Positions 60,548-64,000 of a stretch of 64,000 nucleotides of DNA are shown one piece after another. This DNA is from Prevotellaceae bacterium UBA6858 (GTDB lineage Bacteria; Bacteroidota; Bacteroidia; Bacteroidales; Bacteroidaceae). A program made the position numbers and the translations under genes. The stretch spans positions 54,674 through 118,673 of the forward strand of contig DKDC01000017.1 of assembly GCA_002451695.1 (NCBI GenBank). The letters are read 5' to 3'. Position 1 is the first letter of the stretch. Every line of letters begins with the position of its first letter. The notes below the pieces were generated by a model, which saw nothing but the letters and a program-made list of their open reading frames with translations, had not been told where the DNA came from and did no database searches.

Positions 60548-63500
60548 ATGAAAAAGTATATATCATCATTCCTGATAGCGGTTTTGTGCTTCGCAACTGC
60601 TTTTGCACAGACCGACAGCCGCAACCGCGTGGCATCCACAATAATCGCCGACGGGCTTGCGCAGCTTCCGGCGAAAAACCTCGCCACTTTCAACCAGGTT
60701 ATTGCTGAAATGGCATCGACCGGCGAGGAGGGCGTCCTGCAGATTGCGGGAAACCTGAAACCTGCGGGCAAGGACGTAAAAAATGCCGTGTTTGAATACG
60801 CTCTCAGCGGCATTACGGATTATGCCGCAAGCAAGGACGGCGAAAAATGCCGCGCCGGCGTGAGAAGCGGACTTGTCAAGGCTTCCGAGAAGTGCGGCGA
60901 CGAGACGAACAAGGCGTTTCTCCTTACGCTTTTGCGCCGCGTGGCAACACCTGCCGACTTTGCGCTTTTCGCAAAACACCTCGGCAGCGAAAAACTTTCA
61001 ATTCCCGCCCTCGCCGCAATCGAGAGCATGAATGGCATAGACGCAGACGCGCTCAATCTTGTCAAGACTTCAACAAACGTGTCGCGCTGCTCGCTCGCCA
61101 AGATAGTGGAGGCGCGAAAGCTAAACGGAGTTGAGGATCTTTTGGTCTCATGGATAAAGGGCGCGGACAACAAAACGAAAATCGCAATCTATGACGCTCT
61201 TGCCGCAGTGGGTTCCGAGAAATCGCTGAAGGTGCTTGAGGGCGCGGCAAAGGCAGCCGGTTTTGCCCCTGACGACAGCCGTGCGCTCGACGCCTATCTC
61301 AAACTGCTCAACCGCTCGGACAGCAAACTCGCTTTGAAGGCTGCGAAAACTCTTGTCAAGAATAATGCGCCGGCAACCCGTTGCGCAGGTTTGGCTTTGC
61401 TTTTGAAATCCTCGGGCAATGGGGCTGCGAAAGAAATATTGAAGGCCTTGAAGGACGGAAACGCAGAATATCGCAACACAGCCCTTGACTTTGCGAAAGG
61501 GAATGCGGGCGAGGGAATTTTCGCCACAGTTGCGTCGTATTTCGCCAAACTTCCCGCCAACGCCAAGGTTGATGTGGTGAAGTGGCTCGGCAACAACCAC
61601 GCCAAAGCGCAGGAGGCGGTGATTCTCTCGGCTGTTGCGGCTAAGGATTCCGCCTTGTCGTGCGCCGGCATGGAGGCCGCAGCAAAAATAGGCACGCCCA
61701 AGGCTCTCGGGGCTCTGATTGCGCAAATCGCGGGAAAGAACGGCGCATACGCTTCAAAGCAGCTTCTCGCCTTCAACGGCGACATAGCTTCCGGCGTGCT
61801 TGGCGTGCTCAAAAACGCAAAGGACGCGTCCGAACTTGTTCCCGCACTGAAACTCGCCGGTGAACGTCATATACATTCCGCATACAACGATGTGGCGAAG
61901 CTCGCAGGTTCTTCTGACGAGGCTGTCAGCTCCGCAGCATACGATGCCCTTGCCGGCGTTGCCGCTTCGGCAAGCAACTGTTCCGACAATGTGGCTTCCC
62001 TGCTTGAGAAGAGTTCCGGCAAAGCTGCCGAGAAACTTCAGAAAGCCCTTTGCAACTCTCTTGTAGCCCAAAGCGCGGCTGAGCAGTACACCAAGGCGGC
62101 GCAATATATAAAAGGCTCTTCTCATCCAGAATACTACTATCCCCTGCTCGCGCAGTCGGGAACAAGCGAGGCTCTTGACCTTCTCCAGAAGGCTTTGGGC
62201 AATCCCTCAACTGCAGAAGCTGCCTCAAAGGCACTCCTGATTGTTGACAATTCAAACGTGATACCTGTGCTTTTGGGCGTTGCAAAGAAAAATTCCAACT
62301 ACAAGGAGCAGCTTCTTTCGCGTTATGTGTCTCTCGCGGTAAAATACGAGGGCAACGGTGTGAAGAAATACCAAAGTCTGCTCAACGCTCTTGACTGCAA
62401 GCCTTCCACAGGGCTTGCCAACAACATCATGTCGGAACTCGGCAAGATATATATGGTGCAGCCGCTGGTGGTTGCCGTTGGAAAGATGGGCGATGCCGAT
62501 GTGGCTTACAGCGCAGCCAACGCCGTGAAGAGCATACTTGCACATGCCAACGACCTGAACGCGGGTGCGGATGTGCAGAAAGCCCTCAACAAGGCAAAGG
62601 AAGTTGCCCTTGCAAAGAAGGCGACAGGCGATGCGGATGCCGGGTATGCTGCTGACGAGATTACCGAAATTCTCGGCAAGCACAAGTCGGATAACGGCTT
62701 CACGCTAAACGCAAATACCAAGACAGTTTCCGCCGGCGGAAAGGAAACCCTCAGCAAGAACGGTGAGAACATAGCCATGACTTTCGACTGGAAAACCGAC
62801 GGCGAGGCAGTTGTTGTATTGCGTTCAGTACCGGTGGTACGCCTGTCGGCTGACAAGGTGGAACTTGTGGGCGAAAAGAAATCTCTTGCACTCAACCCGG
62901 CAGGTGAGTACAACACTCTCGAAGTGCGTCTTGTTGACGACCGTCTGTTTGTTACCTCAAACGGCAAGTCCCTTGCCGCAAACACAGTTCTGAAAGTGGC
63001 TGCGGGCGTTGCGAAAGCCCCGGTGGCAGGTGCTATGGAGCTTGTGGCTGACAAGGGCGCGCTTGACCTGCGCAACACAAACGTTTGCAATCTCCCTGCA
63101 ACCCCTGTATATACTCTTTCGGCAGACGAGAAGAAAGCCGGTTTCGAAGTGCTGTTTGACGGCCGTTCCCTCGACAACTGGCAGGGCAACACCACAGGCT
63201 ACACGCCCGACAACGGCACGATTTACGTTACTGCCAACTATGGCGGCAGCGGAAACCTTTACACAAAGAAAAAGTACAGCGACTTTGTTTACCGTTTCGA
63301 GTTCCGCTATGAAACTCCGGGTGTGAACAACGGCGTGGGCATACGCACGAACATCGGCTCTGATGCCGCTTACGACGGCATGGAAATCCAGATACTCGAC
63401 CATGACGATCCAATCTACGCAGGTTTGCAGCCCTACCAGCAGCATGGCTCTGTTTACGGCATCTGTGTGCCGAAGCACGTAAAGTTCAAGCTCAACACAT

Positions 63501-63793
63501 GGAACACCGAGGAGATACGCGCCGTGGGCGACCGCATCACCGTTACAGTTAATGGCGAAGTGATTACCGACTGCAACATACGCGAAGCCTGCAAGGGACA
63601 CAATGTGGCTCCCGACGGCGGCAACCACAACCCATATACCGTTGACCACAAGAACCATCCCGGACTTTTCAACAAGGACGGCTATGTGAGCTTCTGCGGT
63701 CATGGCTCGGGCGTGCGCTTCCGCAACATCCGCATTCTTGACCTTGGCAAGAACGCAAAGAAAACGGTGAAGAAAACAACCAAGCGTAAATAA
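60548..63793 (+). CDS. secreted HEAT-repeat protein with C-terminal DUF1080 domain
   Basis: 1081 residues. Signal peptide 1-20 (ending AFA). Residues about 30-700 are short alpha-alpha repeats of HEAT type, rich in Ala, Leu and Lys (for example AAKIGTPKALGALIAQIAGK), followed by a small beta module (about 715-840) and a DUF1080 concanavalin-like domain (860-1065) with GFEVLFDGRSLDNWQG, FEFRYETPGVNNGVGIR, MEIQILDHDDPIY, and GYVSFCGHGSGVRFRNIRI. DUF1080 domains cleave 3-keto-glycosides. 31 bases after the Gfo/Idh gene, so the two are one operon. The HEAT solenoid may hold partners or substrate; that is inferred. Confidence 0.9.
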   Translation: MKKYISSFLIAVLCFATAFAQTDSRNRVASTIIADGLAQLPAKNLATFNQVIAEMASTGEEGVLQIAGNLKPAGKDVKNAVFEYALSGITDYAASKDGEKCRAGVRSGLVKASEKCGDETNKAFLLTLLRRVATPADFALFAKHLGSEKLSIPALAAIESMNGIDADALNLVKTSTNVSRCSLAKIVEARKLNGVEDLLVSWIKGADNKTKIAIYDALAAVGSEKSLKVLEGAAKAAGFAPDDSRALDAYLKLLNRSDSKLALKAAKTLVKNNAPATRCAGLALLLKSSGNGAAKEILKALKDGNAEYRNTALDFAKGNAGEGIFATVASYFAKLPANAKVDVVKWLGNNHAKAQEAVILSAVAAKDSALSCAGMEAAAKIGTPKALGALIAQIAGKNGAYASKQLLAFNGDIASGVLGVLKNAKDASELVPALKLAGERHIHSAYNDVAKLAGSSDEAVSSAAYDALAGVAASASNCSDNVASLLEKSSGKAAEKLQKALCNSLVAQSAAEQYTKAAQYIKGSSHPEYYYPLLAQSGTSEALDLLQKALGNPSTAEAASKALLIVDNSNVIPVLLGVAKKNSNYKEQLLSRYVSLAVKYEGNGVKKYQSLLNALDCKPSTGLANNIMSELGKIYMVQPLVVAVGKMGDADVAYSAANAVKSILAHANDLNAGADVQKALNKAKEVALAKKATGDADAGYAADEITEILGKHKSDNGFTLNANTKTVSAGGKETLSKNGENIAMTFDWKTDGEAVVVLRSVPVVRLSADKVELVGEKKSLALNPAGEYNTLEVRLVDDRLFVTSNGKSLAANTVLKVAAGVAKAPVAGAMELVADKGALDLRNTNVCNLPATPVYTLSADEKKAGFEVLFDGRSLDNWQGNTTGYTPDNGTIYVTANYGGSGNLYTKKKYSDFVYRFEFRYETPGVNNGVGIRTNIGSDAAYDGMEIQILDHDDPIYAGLQPYQQHGSVYGICVPKHVKFKLNTWNTEEIRAVGDRITVTVNGEVITDCNIREACKGHNVAPDGGNHNPYTVDHKNHPGLFNKDGYVSFCGHGSGVRFRNIRILDLGKNAKKTVKKTTKRK

Positions 63794-63813
63794 AGGCGTT
63801 TTCACAATAAGGC

Positions 63814-63853
63814 ATGGGGCTTTCGGGAGAAATTCCGAAAGCCTCATTTCGTT
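63814..63853 (+). terminator. intrinsic terminator after the HEAT-DUF1080 gene
   Basis: ATGGGGCTTTCGG (63814-63826) pairs with CCGAAAGCCTCAT (63835-63847), 13 pairs with one G-U, followed by a short T-rich run. Confidence 0.8.
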
Positions 63854-63889
63854 TTGCAGTGTCAGGCTTGCGGTGCGGTTTGTCCGGTT

Positions 63890-64000
63890 GTGTATGATGT
63901 GCGTGCAATACGCCCCTGCAAATGGCGCAAAACCAAAACCGCGCACTATTTTCCAAATACCGCTAAAATTACATTTGATGCAGGAAAAACTATGTCCTAT
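63890..64000 (-). repeat. dispersed intergenic repeat, copy 11 (cut by window end)
   Basis: A degenerate GC palindrome (about 63891-63915), GCAAATGGCGCAAAACCAA as in copy 2, and the first core unit (ATTACATTTGATGCAGG, then AAAAACTATGTCCTAT) up to the window edge. The hairpin part lies beyond 64000. Confidence 0.8.

Noticed and set aside
62957..63946. 329-codon minus-strand open frame
   Set aside because: Antisense to the DUF1080 domain; His- and Val-rich composition typical of a reverse-frame shadow.

Overview
The window looks like a chromosomal segment of a Bacteroidales bacterium (phylum Bacteroidota), from a fairly GC-rich genome. The basis is gene content and signals: TonB proteins with the N-terminal YGAY motif, paired ExbD genes, DUF4248, DUF4924, a long NusB, an NrnA-type DHH protein, and repeated promoters of the Bacteroidota form (TTTG, a 19-20 base spacer, then TAnnTTTG) with little Shine-Dalgarno signal. 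I cannot name genus or family from sequence alone. Most of the window is housekeeping; no phage, integrase, transposase, rRNA or CRISPR is visible.

Layout. 1-5.4 kb: end of ilvE (minus) and a Ton-motor operon exbB-exbD-exbD-tonB followed by a PstS-like lipoprotein. 6.1-10 kb: gamma-carbonic anhydrase, an AT-rich stand-alone HNH endonuclease, tRNA-Lys, an AI-2E family permease and a lipoprotein. 10.5-12.5 kb: a DUF4248 gene and its overlapping partner, divergent from a WYL regulator. 12.6-18 kb: nusB-yajC-ybbR-coaE, then trmB-mrp. 18-27.8 kb: a coiled-coil membrane protein, xseB-xseA and a subtilase (minus), a second tonB, crcB, a TPR protein and an AspT/YidE-type transporter. 27.9-39.3 kb: a divergent Dxs-like enzyme, a 700-residue lipoprotein, and a seven-gene minus-strand cluster (LysE, DUF4924, rfbD, prfC, sua5, ClC, fmt). 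39.9-45 kb: ROK glucokinase, a DUF1080 lipoprotein, gph and two alkaline-phosphatase superfamily enzymes. 45.5-51.6 kb: maa-type acetyltransferase and engB, divergent from a recR-led operon ending in a B12-type radical SAM protein, a glycosyltransferase, a GNAT enzyme and an AraC regulator. 51.8-58.2 kb: an ECF sigma factor, a tiny ORF, purT, then rpe-comEC-nrnA. 59.2-63.8 kb: a Tat-exported Gfo/Idh/MocA oxidoreductase followed by a 1081-residue HEAT-DUF1080 protein, best read as a periplasmic 3-keto-glycoside pathway.

The feature that cuts across the window is a dispersed intergenic repeat with eleven copies in 64 kb, never inside a recognised gene. Its core is built of about 21-base units carrying phased A-tracts, an imperfect palindrome flanked by T-runs on both strands, and often a separate GC-rich palindrome (GGGGCGTATTGCATACGCCC type) on one side. 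In some copies the middle unit is inverted. Because 21 is a multiple of three, one strand keeps a seven-residue peptide periodicity ending in TTSDLF in every complete copy, though several copies carry stops. I found no description of this element that I could recall; it is the main candidate for something new here. Strand signs for this repeat in the feature list give the strand on which the core reads GGTCTGATGTAG.
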